64,000 nt of DNA from Burkholderiales bacterium (GCA_014860445.1 JACZJT010000032.1:1-64000), one strand, 5' to 3'. Shown: positions 40,817-49,986, counted from the first letter of the stretch. The notes: generated by a model not told the origin, from the letters alone. Translations and numbers: made by a program.

Positions 40817-41880
40817 CAGTTCTTGTACAGGCTGCTGTTGAGATACTCGCGGCCGAGATGGCGCAGGCCGACCAGTAGGGCGGCGCTCGCCGGCAATGCC
40901 AGCAATATGCCGAAGAAGCCGAAAATCTGGCCGAATGCAAGCAGGGCGAAAATGACCGCCACCGGGTGCAGGCCGATGCGTTGCCCGACCAGAAGCGGCG
41001 TCACCAGCATGCCCTCCAGCGCCTGGCCGATGCCGAATGCCAGCCAGACCGGGACGACGCCGCTGACGCTGGGGAACTGCATCAACGCGACCAGGGTGGC
41101 GAGCACCAGGCCGGTGAGCATGCCGACATAAGGCACGAACACCAGCATTCCGGTGATGATGCCTATGGGCAGGGCGAACTCCAATCCTGCCAGCCAGAGA
41201 CCGAGCACGTAGAACACGCTCATCAGCAGCATGACAGCGATCTGCCCGCGCAGAAATTCGGCGAGCACCGCGTCGATCTCGCTTGCGATGGTGGTCACCT
41301 GCGCGTGCCAGCGCCGCGGCAGCAGTCTGCTGATCCGCGCCAGCAGCGCGTTCCAGTCGCGCAACAGATAGAACAGCACCACCGGGACGAGCAGCAGGTT
41401 GACGACGAAACCGAGCACCGCGAGCCCGCCGATCTTGAGCGAGGCGAGCAGCTTCAATCCCAGCCCGTCCGCACCCTGCAGGTTTTGGTGTATCAGTTTC
41501 TTGATCGCCGCCAGGTCGAACTGCATGTCGACGTCGAACTTGGCCTTGACCCAGGGGACCAGATCCTCGTTGAGTTGCGCCAGAAGACCCGGCAGGCGCT
41601 CCGACAACAGCGCCACTTCCTTGATGAACAGCGGCAATAGAATCAAGAACAACAGCACCAGCACGCCACCCAGGAACAGCATCACCAGCACCGCGCCCAG
41701 CGGGCGCCCGACGCGGTGGCGCGCCAGCCAGTTCACCGTCGGGTTGCTGATATAGGCAAGCATCGCGGCGAACAGGAAGGGCGCGAGGATGGGGCTCAGG
41801 AGATACAACAGCGCAATCGCTGCCGCCGCGGGCAAAAACCACCACAGCTTGTTCGGTTCTGCCAGGATTTTGGGCGCCAT
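40816..41880 (-). CDS. AI-2E family transporter (PerM-like permease)
   Basis: 354 residues from ATG 41880. About eight membrane helices with the family layout: two helices near the N-terminus (FLPAAAAIALLYLLSPILAPFLF), a helix around 60-83, a soluble stretch of ~70 residues, then the remainder including the conserved FVPYVGMLTG and GQRIGLHPVAVIFALLAFG. AI-2E proteins export small molecules or ions; few have known substrates. First gene before hda, divergent from purM. Confidence 0.9.
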   Translation of the reverse strand: MAPKILAEPNKLWWFLPAAAAIALLYLLSPILAPFLFAAMLAYISNPTVNWLARHRVGRPLGAVLVMLFLGGVLVLLFLILLPLFIKEVALLSERLPGLLAQLNEDLVPWVKAKFDVDMQFDLAAIKKLIHQNLQGADGLGLKLLASLKIGGLAVLGFVVNLLLVPVVLFYLLRDWNALLARISRLLPRRWHAQVTTIASEIDAVLAEFLRGQIAVMLLMSVFYVLGLWLAGLEFALPIGIITGMLVFVPYVGMLTGLVLATLVALMQFPSVSGVVPVWLAFGIGQALEGMLVTPLLVGQRIGLHPVAVIFALLAFGQIFGFFGILLALPASAALLVGLRHLGREYLNSSLYKN

Positions 41881-41943
41881 TTCGAGTAGACTTCGCACTG
41901 CAAAGCACAAAACTGTAGCCGTATCTCGCCAAACATACAAATT

Positions 41944-42987
41944 TTGAGCACTTCCCCCAAAGAACCCCTGTCTTACCGCGATGCCGGCGTGGACATAGAC
42001 GCCGGCGACGCCCTGGTCGAGGCGATCAAGCCTTTTGCCAGGCGCACCATGCGGCCCGAGGTGCTGAACGGCATAGGCGGCTTCGGCGCGCTGGTCGAAA
42101 TTTCCAAGAAATACCGCGAGCCGGTGCTGGTGGCGGGAACAGACGGTGTCGGCACCAAGCTGAAGCTCGCGTTCCAACTGAAGCGCCACGATACAGTAGG
42201 CATAGACCTGGTCGCGATGAGCGTCAACGACGTGCTGGTGCAGGGCGCCGAGCCGCTGTTCTTCCTCGACTACTTCGCGTGCGGCAAACTCGACCTGGCC
42301 AGCGCCACCGACGTGATCAAGGGTGTGGCGCGCGGATGCGAGCTGGCCGGTTGTGCGCTGATCGGCGGAGAGACCGCGGAAATGCCCAGCATGTACCCGG
42401 CCGGGGAATACGATCTTGCCGGATTCGCCGTGGGCGTCGTGGAAAAGAGCGCCATCATCAGCGGAGCGGACATCGTCGCCGGCGACGCCGTGCTCGGACT
42501 CGCGTCCAGCGGCGCGCATTCCAACGGCTATTCGCTGATCCGCGCCATCATCGAGCGCGCCAATCCCGATTTGCAGGCGGACTTTCATGGCCGGCCGCTT
42601 GCCGACGTGTTGCTCGAGCCTACGCGCATCTACGTCAAGCCGCTGCTCGCGCTGATGCAGAAAATCCGCATCAAAGGGCTCGCGCATATCACCGGCGGTG
42701 GTCTGGTCGAGAACATTCCACGCGCGCTGCCCGAGGGCGTCAGCGCGGTACTGCAAAAATCCGCCTGGCCGATGCCACCACTGTTCAACTGGTTGCAGCA
42801 GCACGGCGGCGTCGCGGAGGCCGAAATGCACCGCGTGTTCAATTGCGGCATCGGCATGACCCTGATCGTAGCCGAGGAAGACGCCGCGGCTGCGCTACGC
42901 ATGCTCACCGAAGCCGGCGAGGGCGCCTATCGCATTGGTCGCATCGAAACCAGTGCGCCGGGGCAGGCCCGGACGGTCGTGGTCTAG
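41944..42987 (+). CDS. purM: Phosphoribosylformylglycinamidine cyclo-ligase
   Basis: 347 residues. AIR synthetase of purine synthesis, step five. Start at TTG 41944 ([21 protein letters not shown]); no ATG is available before the conserved SYRDAGVDI. Conserved elements: [44 protein letters not shown] and [13 protein letters not shown]. Full length. The divergent arrangement with the AI-2E/hda set is standard in Betaproteobacteria, and the 63-base gap must hold both promoters. Confidence 0.97.
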   Translation: MSTSPKEPLSYRDAGVDIDAGDALVEAIKPFARRTMRPEVLNGIGGFGALVEISKKYREPVLVAGTDGVGTKLKLAFQLKRHDTVGIDLVAMSVNDVLVQGAEPLFFLDYFACGKLDLASATDVIKGVARGCELAGCALIGGETAEMPSMYPAGEYDLAGFAVGVVEKSAIISGADIVAGDAVLGLASSGAHSNGYSLIRAIIERANPDLQADFHGRPLADVLLEPTRIYVKPLLALMQKIRIKGLAHITGGGLVENIPRALPEGVSAVLQKSAWPMPPLFNWLQQHGGVAEAEMHRVFNCGIGMTLIVAEEDAAAALRMLTEAGEGAYRIGRIETSAPGQARTVVV

Positions 42988-43016
42988 CGGGACCACGACC
43001 CGGGCTGGCGGGTGGC

Positions 43017-43727
43017 ATGGCGGTGACGCGCAAGGATTTCAGCATTTTTCCGCTCGGAGATTCGGCAGTGCTCGCTGAATTCGGCACCCGACTCGATCTC
43101 GACGTCAATCTGCGACTGCAACGCCTGGCCGAGGCCGTGCGCGCGAAGCGCGTGCCCTGGATACGCGACATCGTCCCGGCGCTCGGTTCGCTCGCTCTGC
43201 ACTTCGATCCCGGCAGCGTGCCGGCAGGGCTCGATCCCGTGGAGGCTGCAGAGCGCCTGCTCAAGGATAGTCTGCGCGGTGCGCTACGCGCGCCGCGAGG
43301 GCGCAGCGCGTCGTTGGAGGTTCCGGTCTGTTACGACCCGGAACTCGCGCCCGACCTCGCCGAAGTGGCCGAGCGGGTGAAACTTTCCGTCGGCGAGGTC
43401 GTTCGCCGGCATGCAGTCGCCGGACATCGCGTCCTGATGATGGGCTTCGCTCCGGGCCAGCCCTATATCGGAGGGCTGGACGCCACGCTTGTAGTACCGC
43501 GCCGTGCAACACCGCGCATGCGCGTGCCGGCCGGATCGATCGCGATTGCGAACGCGCAGACTGCCGTGTACCCCTTCGAGATTTCGGGCGGATGGAATGT
43601 CATCGGACGCACGCCGCTCAGGGTGTTCGACGTGGAGCGCGAGCCGGCTGCGCTGTTTACCCCGGGCATGAACGTCCGCTTCGTGGTGATCGATCGCGCT
43701 GAGTACGAGCGTCGGTGCCGCCTGTGA
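43017..43727 (+). CDS. pxpB: 5-oxoprolinase subunit B (KipI-like)
   Basis: 236 residues, ATG 43017. PxpB/KipI family: N-terminal FSIFPLGDSAVLAEFG, and the carboxyltransferase-type MMGFAPGQPYIGGLD, PRRATPRMRVPAGSIAIA and YPFEISGGWNVIGRTP. With PxpC and PxpA it forms the ATP-dependent 5-oxoprolinase that opens pyroglutamate to glutamate. The stop overlaps pxpC (GTGA), and the order B-C-A is usual. Confidence 0.95.
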   Translation: MAVTRKDFSIFPLGDSAVLAEFGTRLDLDVNLRLQRLAEAVRAKRVPWIRDIVPALGSLALHFDPGSVPAGLDPVEAAERLLKDSLRGALRAPRGRSASLEVPVCYDPELAPDLAEVAERVKLSVGEVVRRHAVAGHRVLMMGFAPGQPYIGGLDATLVVPRRATPRMRVPAGSIAIANAQTAVYPFEISGGWNVIGRTPLRVFDVEREPAALFTPGMNVRFVVIDRAEYERRCRL

Positions 43728-44725
43728 GCATCCGCGTCCTGCGTCCGGGCCTGCATACGACCGTACAGGATCTTGGCCGCTATGGTTTGCAACACCTGGG
43801 TGTGGTTCCATGCGGCGCGATGGACGTGGTGGCCCACCGCCTTGCGAACGCGCTCGTCGGCAATGAGGCCGGCGCCGCGACACTCGAATGCACGGTCGTC
43901 GGTCCGGAACTGCTGTTCGAAGATATGTCGCTGGTGGCATTGTGCGGCGCGGCGTTCGAAGCGACGGTCGGGGGCGAACCCCTGCCGCAGCACCGGCCTG
44001 TATTGCTGACCCCTGGAACGCGTCTGCGCGTCGGTAGCGCGGTGCGCGGTGCGCGCGGATATCTCGCAGTGGCAGGCGGAATCAGTGTGCCGGCCGTGCT
44101 GGGGAGCCGCAGCACCTATGTGCCTGCCGCGTACGGAGGGTTCTCGGGCCGCGCATTGCGGGCAGGCGACGCGCTCGATGCCGGTGCACCCGCGCTCGCC
44201 CAGACGCGGTTCGGCCGCTTGAAGAATACGCGTAGCACTGGGAATTTCGGCAGCACCGGCTGGCGCGTCGAGGCGATAACCTTGCCTCCAGCGAATATCG
44301 TTGCCGTGCGCGCGATGGAAGGCCGCCATTACGGCCAGTTCGACGCCGGGTCCAGGCGTGCCTTCTTCGACGAGACCTGGCAGGTGTCGAAGGACTCGAA
44401 TCGCATGGGCTTCCGGCTCGCGGGGCCGGCGCTCGCGCGCCGCAGCGCGGGCGAACTGCTATCGGAGCCGACCTGCCTGGGCTCGGTGCAGGCGCCGGCC
44501 GACGGCAGCGTCATCGTGCTCATGGCCGACCACCAGACCACCGGGGGCTATCCGAAGATCGCGGAAGTTGCGGGCGCTGACGTGGCCTTGCTGTCGCAGG
44601 TCGCCCCGGGCGGTGCCTTGCGGTTCGTGCGCTGCACCGTCGGCGAGGCGCGCGAGGCCTTGCAGCGCCTGCATGAAAAAATTGCGGGCATGACCCGCGG
44701 CATTGAACTTCAATACGGAGGCTGA
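43724..44725 (+). CDS. pxpC: 5-oxoprolinase subunit C
   Basis: 333 residues from GTG 43724, overlapping the pxpB stop (an upstream GTG at 43715 is less likely). The biotin-dependent carboxyltransferase-like family signature is present: RPGLHTTVQDLGRYG, then GAMDVVAHRLANALVGNEAGAATLE and QTTGGYPKIAEV. Partner of PxpB in pyroglutamate activation. Six bases before pxpA. Confidence 0.95.
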   Translation: MSIRVLRPGLHTTVQDLGRYGLQHLGVVPCGAMDVVAHRLANALVGNEAGAATLECTVVGPELLFEDMSLVALCGAAFEATVGGEPLPQHRPVLLTPGTRLRVGSAVRGARGYLAVAGGISVPAVLGSRSTYVPAAYGGFSGRALRAGDALDAGAPALAQTRFGRLKNTRSTGNFGSTGWRVEAITLPPANIVAVRAMEGRHYGQFDAGSRRAFFDETWQVSKDSNRMGFRLAGPALARRSAGELLSEPTCLGSVQAPADGSVIVLMADHQTTGGYPKIAEVAGADVALLSQVAPGGALRFVRCTVGEAREALQRLHEKIAGMTRGIELQYGG

Positions 44726-44731
44726 ACGAAC

Positions 44732-45487
44732 ATGAAAACCATCGATCTGAACTGCGACATGGGCGAGAGCTACGGCCACTGGAGCATGGGGCAGGATGCG
44801 GCGATCATGCCCCTGGTCACTTCGGCCAACATTGCCGCGGGCTTTCACGGTGGCGACCCGGCGACGATACGCGAAACCGTGCGTATCGCGGTCGAGCACG
44901 GTGTCGCGATCGGCGCGCACCCCTCGCTCCCCGATCTGGTGGGCTTCGGGCGACGCGTGATGAAGATCACGTCGCAGGAGGCTTACGACCTTGTCCTGTA
45001 TCAGGCCGGTGCGGTCGAGGCGTTCGCGCGCGCCGCGGGCGCGCGCCTGCATCACGTCAAATGCCATGGTGCGTTCTACAACATGGCGGTGAACGACGAC
45101 GCGCTAGCGGAGGCGATCGTGCGCGCCGTGAAAGACCTCGGCGGCGGGACGCAGCTCTACGCGCTGTCGGGCAGCCGCATGATGAAGATCGCGGCGGCGC
45201 AGGGCGTGAGGGTGATCGCCGAGGTGTTCGCCGATCGCGGCTACGAGGACGACGGCACGCTCGCGCCGCGCGATGCGCCCGGCGGCATGATCGAAGAGGC
45301 GGAGAAATCGGTAGCGCAGGCCCTGGGCATGGTCGAGGACGGCGTAGTCCTAAGCCGCAGCGGCGTGCGCGTCCCGGTCGCTGCCGACACCATGTGTCTG
45401 CACGGCGATCAGCCGGGCGCGGTTGTGTTCGCCAAAGCGCTGCGACAGGCGTTCGCCGATCGTGGCCTGGGATTTGCCGCGCCCTAG
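44732..45487 (+). CDS. pxpA: 5-oxoprolinase subunit A (LamB/YcsF family)
   Basis: 251 residues. DLNCDMGESYG near the N-terminus, SANIAAGFHGGDP, IGAHPSLPDLVGFGRR and HVKCHGAFYN are the metal and substrate motifs of the family. It performs the hydrolytic ring-opening with the BC complex. ATG 44732 has AGGCTG upstream. Last gene of pxpBCA; a hairpin follows. Confidence 0.96.
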   Translation: MKTIDLNCDMGESYGHWSMGQDAAIMPLVTSANIAAGFHGGDPATIRETVRIAVEHGVAIGAHPSLPDLVGFGRRVMKITSQEAYDLVLYQAGAVEAFARAAGARLHHVKCHGAFYNMAVNDDALAEAIVRAVKDLGGGTQLYALSGSRMMKIAAAQGVRVIAEVFADRGYEDDGTLAPRDAPGGMIEEAEKSVAQALGMVEDGVVLSRSGVRVPVAADTMCLHGDQPGAVVFAKALRQAFADRGLGFAAP

Positions 45488-45511
45488 GTACACCGGATAC
45501 ACCGCGTCCGT

Positions 45512-45533
45512 GCGGCGCAAGCGCCGCGGCTTT
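45512..45533 (+). terminator. Weak terminator-like hairpin after pxpA
   Basis: GCGGCGC-AA-GCGCCGC (45512-45527), which in practice would fold with a six-base loop, followed by GGCTTTA. Only three T follow, so termination would be weak. Confidence 0.4.
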
Positions 45534-45575
45534 ATGCTAAATTGGCATCGGGCGCTGCCGGCAGGGAACAACAGA

Positions 45576-47198
45576 ATGAACGCAAGCGGCAAATTCTCGC
45601 GGAAATTGCTCTGCCTTGCGGTGGCTTGCGTCGGCGCTGGCGCGGCCCATGCGGGTCCACTTGGCGCCGTCGTCAGTGCCGGCCGCGCCAGCTACGACCC
45701 CGTGAGCTTGACCGTCACCTCCACCACCGCGCACACCCAGATCGGTTGGCAAAGTTTCAATCTGGGTGCCGGCGAGCTGGTCAATTTTGTCCAGCCGAAC
45801 GCCCGAAGCTCGGTGCTCAATCAGATATTCAATCCGCAGTCCCTGAACCTCCTTGGTGGACTGCGTTCCAACGGCAGCGTGTTTTTCATGCGCAGCGGCC
45901 TCGTTACCGGTTCTGGGGTGAATCTGGATCTGGCGGGCATGATCAGCACCTCCTTGCGCTTGCCGCAAATGGCGCTCACGCAAAGCGGCACCGCGCCACC
46001 GCCGCGGCCGGCGATCACACTCGAGGACGGGAACATTTACGTGATCAGCCAGGATGCGCAAGCGGTAACGACAATGAACGGCGACGTGTTCCTGAATCCG
46101 GGCAAGGCAGTGGAGCTTGCAAACGCGTCAATGCCGACTCTGCGCGTGGTGCTCACCGCGCCCGATGCCGAGTCGATCAATCTGAGCCGCCTTGTGGGGG
46201 GCAAGCGCGAAACCGGCATTTTTGCCGGATTGTTCCGCATCCCTGCGGCGGCGCGCCAGGCGGCGCAACCCGAGGAAGGGACAATATTGACCGCCTCGGC
46301 TGGGTTGACCGCCTCGGCTGCGGAACCCAAGCTGGATACCCCGGCGTTCGACCGCTTCTATCGCTACGCTCTCCTGTATGCCCAGATGCGGCGCGAAACC
46401 CGGCAGGGCGGGATGATGCGGGTCGCAGCCGCGCCGACCGAACGGATTACGCTACCGGCAGTCAAGTCCAGGCCCAGCGTGCTGCCGCGGGATATTGAAA
46501 TCGGCGCGCCTGCCCGCGCAGCGTCCGAACCGCTGAAAGAACAGAACCCGCAATACGAGCAGAAGGATCAGAAGGCGGAACCATTGAATCAATTGGCAAT
46601 GGCGCGCGAACTGCGGCCGGCCCCGGTGATGACGCGGGAGGCGGCGGGCAATCCGCTGAGCTTGCTCGCGCTCGTCTCCGCCGAGCCTCCGGCCGAAATG
46701 AGCGCGGAGCGCAGCCCGCAGCCGCTCGCACTGGCGTTTGCTTCCGCCGAGCCGCCCGCCGAGATGGCGGCGGCGCGCAGCCCGCAATCGACCACGCTGG
46801 CCTTCGCCCCCGCCGAGCCTCCGGCCGAAATGAGCGCGGCGCGCAGCCCGCAGCCGCTCGCACTGGCGTTTGCCTCCGCCGAGCCGCCTGCTGAGAGGGC
46901 GGCGACACGCAGCCCGCAATCGGCCACGCTTGCATTCGCACCCGCCGAGCCTCCCGCGGAAGCCGTCGCGGCGCCGGCCTCGCGCGCCATTCTCGTCGCC
47001 AATGGCGGCGACGCGGAAGCAGCATCCCCAGGTGTTCACGGTTCGCCGCAGTCGTCACCCGCGGTCATCGTCGTCGCGCTGGCGCAGCACACCGTCGCTT
47101 CGGCTCCGCATGAGGATGCGCCCGCGAGGGAAGTGCTCATCGAGCGCCGCGCACCGCGTTATTTCACGGATTTCCGCGGCGCCATGTTCTTCATGTAG
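45576..47198 (+). CDS. Exported hemagglutinin-like protein with tandem Ala/Pro/Glu repeats
   Basis: 540 residues from ATG 45576 (AGGGAA eight bases upstream). A signal peptide (KLLCLAVACVGAGAAHA) is followed by a shortened filamentous-hemagglutinin/two-partner-secretion N-terminal domain: QIGWQSFNLGAGELVNFVQP, SSVLNQIFNPQSLNLLGGL and NGSVFFMRSGLVTGSGVNLD, the beta-helix cap seen in TpsA proteins. The C-terminal half is disordered and contains four near-perfect 20-residue repeats (AEPPAEM...RSPQ...LAFA). It ends in a short basic-aromatic tail (RAPRYFTDFRG). No TpsB transporter is nearby. Surface or adhesin role inferred. Confidence 0.7.
   Translation: MNASGKFSRKLLCLAVACVGAGAAHAGPLGAVVSAGRASYDPVSLTVTSTTAHTQIGWQSFNLGAGELVNFVQPNARSSVLNQIFNPQSLNLLGGLRSNGSVFFMRSGLVTGSGVNLDLAGMISTSLRLPQMALTQSGTAPPPRPAITLEDGNIYVISQDAQAVTTMNGDVFLNPGKAVELANASMPTLRVVLTAPDAESINLSRLVGGKRETGIFAGLFRIPAAARQAAQPEEGTILTASAGLTASAAEPKLDTPAFDRFYRYALLYAQMRRETRQGGMMRVAAAPTERITLPAVKSRPSVLPRDIEIGAPARAASEPLKEQNPQYEQKDQKAEPLNQLAMARELRPAPVMTREAAGNPLSLLALVSAEPPAEMSAERSPQPLALAFASAEPPAEMAAARSPQSTTLAFAPAEPPAEMSAARSPQPLALAFASAEPPAERAATRSPQSATLAFAPAEPPAEAVAAPASRAILVANGGDAEAASPGVHGSPQSSPAVIVVALAQHTVASAPHEDAPAREVLIERRAPRYFTDFRGAMFFM
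46677..46960 (+). repeat. Tandem coding repeats, 60-bp unit in a 120-bp higher-order pattern
   Basis: Four copies plus a partial of a 60-bp unit encoding AEPPAEM(S/A)A(x)RSPQ(x)(x)xLAFA. Copies 1 and 3 are almost identical in DNA, as are 2 and 4 in the protein, so the real unit duplicated was 120 bp. Such repeats change copy number by slippage. They are not a CRISPR: there are no spacers. Confidence 0.85.
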
Positions 47199-47379
47199 CA
47201 GCACCGGCGTCCGGCGAATCGCGCCGTTTCCTGCGTGTTTCGCTCTACATTGCGCGTGGGAATCGTTCTTGTTAAGATTCCGACCCCAGCGCGTTACTGG
47301 CATTGCCGTTCCCAAAACCGGTGCTTCGCCGGCGGCAAATACGCGGCAGCGGCGCTGTCAACTATAACGGGGGGAAACG

Positions 47380-48348
47380 ATGAAAAAGATACATTGGGTA
47401 ATTGCGGCGCTCGCGCTGGCCTTTACGGGCGGCATTGCGCAGGCAGCCGGGGGCAATGTGAAGGTGACGCCGCTGGGCAGTCATGACGGCGAGTTTTGCG
47501 TGCTGGATCGCGCGCTGATTTTCGAGGACCCGGACGGCACGCGCATCCTGTATGACGCCGGACGCACCGTGCGCGGCCCCGATGATCCGCGACTCGGCAA
47601 TATCGAAGCCATACTGGTGACACATATGCACGGCGACCACCTGGGCGACGTGATCCAGCCGTCGGCGAATGCGGGCGCGTGCGGCAAGCCGGATTTCTCC
47701 GTCAAGACGACGCCGAGCTCGAATTCGGTAAATATCGCAGTGGCAAAAAAAGCAAATATCCTGGTCGGATCCGAATTCGATGCCTTCCTGGCGCCCAAGG
47801 TCAAAGCCGCGGGGGGTGACCCGAAGTCGGTGCGGCTCGTGCGCTTCGGCGCGGACGCGAAAGTCGGAGGTGTGCACATTGCGACCGTACCGGCGGCGCA
47901 CAGCAGTGGTATCTCGCCCGGTTTCGTCGAGGGCGATCTCGCCAAACACCTGGGCGAAAACGGCCTGAATGCCTACGCCGGTCCGCCGACGGGCTACGTA
48001 CTGCGTTTCAGCAACGGCCTCGTCGTCTATCTTTCGGGTGACACGGGTATCACTGCCGAGCAGGAACTGGTCGTCCGGGGCTACTACAAGGCGAACCTCG
48101 CGGTAATGAACATCGGCGATTTGTTCACTACCGGCCCGGTCGAGGCGGCGTATGTGATCAACAAGCTGGTCAAGCCGAAGTCGGTAATCGTCTCTCACGC
48201 CAACGAGCCGGCGACCGAGGGCGGCAAACTGCGTCCGAACACCAAGACGGCGAAGTTCATCAAGGCCACCAAGGTGCCGGTGCACATTCCCCTGAGCGGA
48301 GTGACCATGGAATTCAACGGCAAGGCGAAATGCGTGGCGGGCTGCTGA
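47380..48348 (+). CDS. Secreted metallo-beta-lactamase-fold hydrolase
   Basis: 322 residues. Signal peptide (MKKIHWVIAALALAFTGGIAQA). The zinc motif THMHGDHLGD (near residue 82), later H in VPAAHSSG, D in YLSGDTGITAEQ and H in IVSHANEP match UPF0173-like MBL-fold hydrolases. Seven Cys-poor; one Cys pair near the C-terminus (CVAGC). Substrate unknown. ATG 47380 is preceded by GGGGGAAACG. A clear terminator follows. It stands alone between the hemagglutinin-like gene and a convergent small membrane-protein gene; the 181-base gap before it shows no other gene. Confidence 0.85.
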   Translation: MKKIHWVIAALALAFTGGIAQAAGGNVKVTPLGSHDGEFCVLDRALIFEDPDGTRILYDAGRTVRGPDDPRLGNIEAILVTHMHGDHLGDVIQPSANAGACGKPDFSVKTTPSSNSVNIAVAKKANILVGSEFDAFLAPKVKAAGGDPKSVRLVRFGADAKVGGVHIATVPAAHSSGISPGFVEGDLAKHLGENGLNAYAGPPTGYVLRFSNGLVVYLSGDTGITAEQELVVRGYYKANLAVMNIGDLFTTGPVEAAYVINKLVKPKSVIVSHANEPATEGGKLRPNTKTAKFIKATKVPVHIPLSGVTMEFNGKAKCVAGC

Positions 48349-48370
48349 GCCACATGTGTTTCGGAGCAAG

Positions 48371-48396
48371 GCCTCGCTGCGGCGGGGCTTTTTTTT
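48371..48396 (+). terminator. Rho-independent terminator after the MBL-fold gene
   Basis: Stem GCCTCGC (48371-48377) with GCGGGGC (48382-48388), one G-T pair, loop TGCG, followed by eight T (48389-48396). It lies 23 bases after the stop codon. Confidence 0.9.
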
Positions 48397-48425
48397 GAGT
48401 GCGGCGCAAGCGGCCGAAATCTGTT

Positions 48426-48740
48426 TCAGGATGCCGTGATCACCAGGATGCCCGCCTGTGTGACTTCGCGATAGACCGCTGCGTTTTGCACGGCCTGGGT
48501 CAGCACGAAATGCGGCGCCGAGCGCTTGATCAGCCGTGGTGCGATAAAGCCGATTGCAATCACCGCCAGCCCCGACCAGATCCAGGCGATCAACGCGAGC
48601 GCGACCCCGGCGCCGAGCACGGCCATGGTGACAAAAGGCAGCATCATCCGTGCGCTCAAGTATGCGGAGGCCGCCGCGGGATCGACCACCACCTTTATTT
48701 TTCCCGCTGCATACGCGGCAATGAACTCGGCATGGGTCAT
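48426..48740 (-). CDS. Small membrane protein of unknown function
   Basis: 104 residues from ATG 48740. A polar N-terminal helix (MTHAEFIAAYAAGKIKV) is followed by two membrane helices (MMLPFVTMAVLGAGVALALIA and GLAVIAIGFIAPRLI) and a soluble tail (PHFVLTQAVQNAAVYREV). No family recognised. The open frame continues upstream into the MITE-like element, but that part is not coding-like. The element starts eight bases before the ATG and so lies in its promoter region. Confidence 0.65.
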   Translation of the reverse strand: MTHAEFIAAYAAGKIKVVVDPAAASAYLSARMMLPFVTMAVLGAGVALALIAWIWSGLAVIAIGFIAPRLIKRSAPHFVLTQAVQNAAVYREVTQAGILVITAS

Positions 48741-48747
48741 GGGTTTC

Positions 48748-49121
48748 GCTAGGGGGCTGTTGACATTCACCGCATGAGACGGGTTGCCTCCAAATGCGGA
48801 TGACTGCAAGGCGCGCGACGAAGCCAAGGGTGGTTCCCTTGGCGAGGAGCGCAACGCCGCAGGCGCCGCATTTGGAGGCAACCCGAAGGGACGGGGGATA
48901 CAGCGCAGCGGCTGACGCCGTTGCGCACCATCTGGAGCACACGCGCAGGCACAAGCGCCTGCGCCGTGGGCGCAGCACGGCGTTGCTCGTCGCTTGTTTG
49001 GAACGACCAAACGGCACCCGAGGAGGGGTTGGGGCCCCTCCGCCCCAACACTGGCGCGCCTTGTGCTGCATCCCAAATTGCCCCCGTCGCGCTCATGTGC
49101 TGAATGTCAACAGCCCCTAGC
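48748..49121. mobile_element. MITE-like non-coding element with terminal and internal inverted repeats
   Basis: The ends are inverted repeats: 48748-48769 (GCTAGGGGGCTGTTGACATTCA) and 49101-49121, whose reverse complement is identical apart from one G. CTAG sits at both outer edges and could be a 4-bp target duplication. Inside are a perfect 20-bp inverted repeat (48780-48799 with 48866-48885), a 7-bp hairpin CCAAGGG-TGGTT-CCCTTGG (48824-48842), and GCGCAGGC-ACAAGC-GCCTGCGC in the right half, enclosed by ACGCCGT/ACGGCGT. No transposase is encoded. Size (~374 bp) and TIRs fit a MITE mobilised by an IS (an IS5-type would leave CTAR-like duplications). Confidence 0.7.
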
Positions 49122-49986
49122 TGCCGCGCCTGGCCAGATAGATGCCGGCGAGCACGACGAGCCCGCCCAGCATTTGCGCCGGTCCCACGGTCTCACCCAG
49201 TAGCGCCCAGGCATAGGCGGTGGCCAGCACGGGCTGAAGCAGCAGGCTCACCGACGAGAACGCCGCCGGCAGGTGCGCGAAACCATAGGCGATCAGGCTC
49301 TGGCCGGCGATATGCGGGACGAGCGCCAGGCCGAGCAGCACCAGCCAGCCGCCGGCCGACTGCGGCAGAAAAACATCGGCCGTGAGCAGGGCGTAGGGAA
49401 GCAGCGCGATGGCGGCGACGCTGGTGCTCACGGCCATGATGGCGGCGGTCGTGCTGCGTTGTGTCGCCGATTTGATCGCCAGCATGTAGCCGGCATAAAA
49501 CACCGCGGTCAGCACGCCCAGGGCGTCACCCAGTAGGGCGCGACCGCCTAGCGCAAAGTTGGGCCCGATCAGCAACGCCGCGCCGGCGAGGGTCACAATG
49601 AGCGCGATCAGGAACAGGCGCGACACACGCTGGCGGAACAGCATCCAGGCGCCGATGGTCACGAAGATCGGCGCGAAATTCGCTTCCAGCGTCGAATTGG
49701 CGACCGAGGTGTAGAGGATGGACACATGCCAGGCGCCGAGGTCGCCTGCAAAACAGAGTCCGGCGATGATGAGCGGTTTCCACTGCATGGGTCCAGTGCC
49801 TTCGGCGCGCGGTGACAAACGCATCCACAAGCACAGCGGCCCGGCCGCCAGCGCCACGCGCCAGAAAGCGCTCGCGCTCGGCCCGGTGTCGGACAGGCGC
49901 ACGAATATCGGCGCAAATGCGATGGCCGCGGCGCCCAGCAGCAGGGCGGCGAATGCCAGGCTCTTGCGCGCGTCAGCCTGGCTCAT
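49117..49986 (-). CDS. EamA-family (DMT) exporter
   Basis: 289 residues with ten membrane helices in two EamA repeats (RhaT/YdcZ-type drug/metabolite transporters): for example AALLLGAAAIAFAPIFVRLSD, a WKPLIIAGLCFAGDLGAWH element after the third helix, and a second repeat with LLLQPVLATAYAWALLGE. Substrate unknown. The start at ATG 49986 overlaps the trhO end by 14 bases. Its stop codon TAG lies inside the right terminal repeat of the MITE-like element, so the insertion may have set the present C-terminus (ending LARRGS). Confidence 0.88.
   Translation of the reverse strand: MSQADARKSLAFAALLLGAAAIAFAPIFVRLSDTGPSASAFWRVALAAGPLCLWMRLSPRAEGTGPMQWKPLIIAGLCFAGDLGAWHVSILYTSVANSTLEANFAPIFVTIGAWMLFRQRVSRLFLIALIVTLAGAALLIGPNFALGGRALLGDALGVLTAVFYAGYMLAIKSATQRSTTAAIMAVSTSVAAIALLPYALLTADVFLPQSAGGWLVLLGLALVPHIAGQSLIAYGFAHLPAAFSSVSLLLQPVLATAYAWALLGETVGPAQMLGGLVVLAGIYLARRGS

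Noticed and set aside
46677-46960. Regular ~60-bp repeats as a CRISPR array
   Set aside because: The repeats are contiguous, in frame, and encode a conserved protein repeat; there are no unique spacers and no cas genes.
48371-48396. Terminator hairpin as part of the MITE-like element
   Set aside because: It lies more than 350 bases before the terminal repeat and directly follows the MBL-fold gene with a T-tract, so it belongs to that gene.
48741-49076. N-terminal extension of the small membrane protein across the MITE-like element
   Set aside because: The extension consists of element sequence with inverted repeats; ATG 48740 begins the coherent protein.
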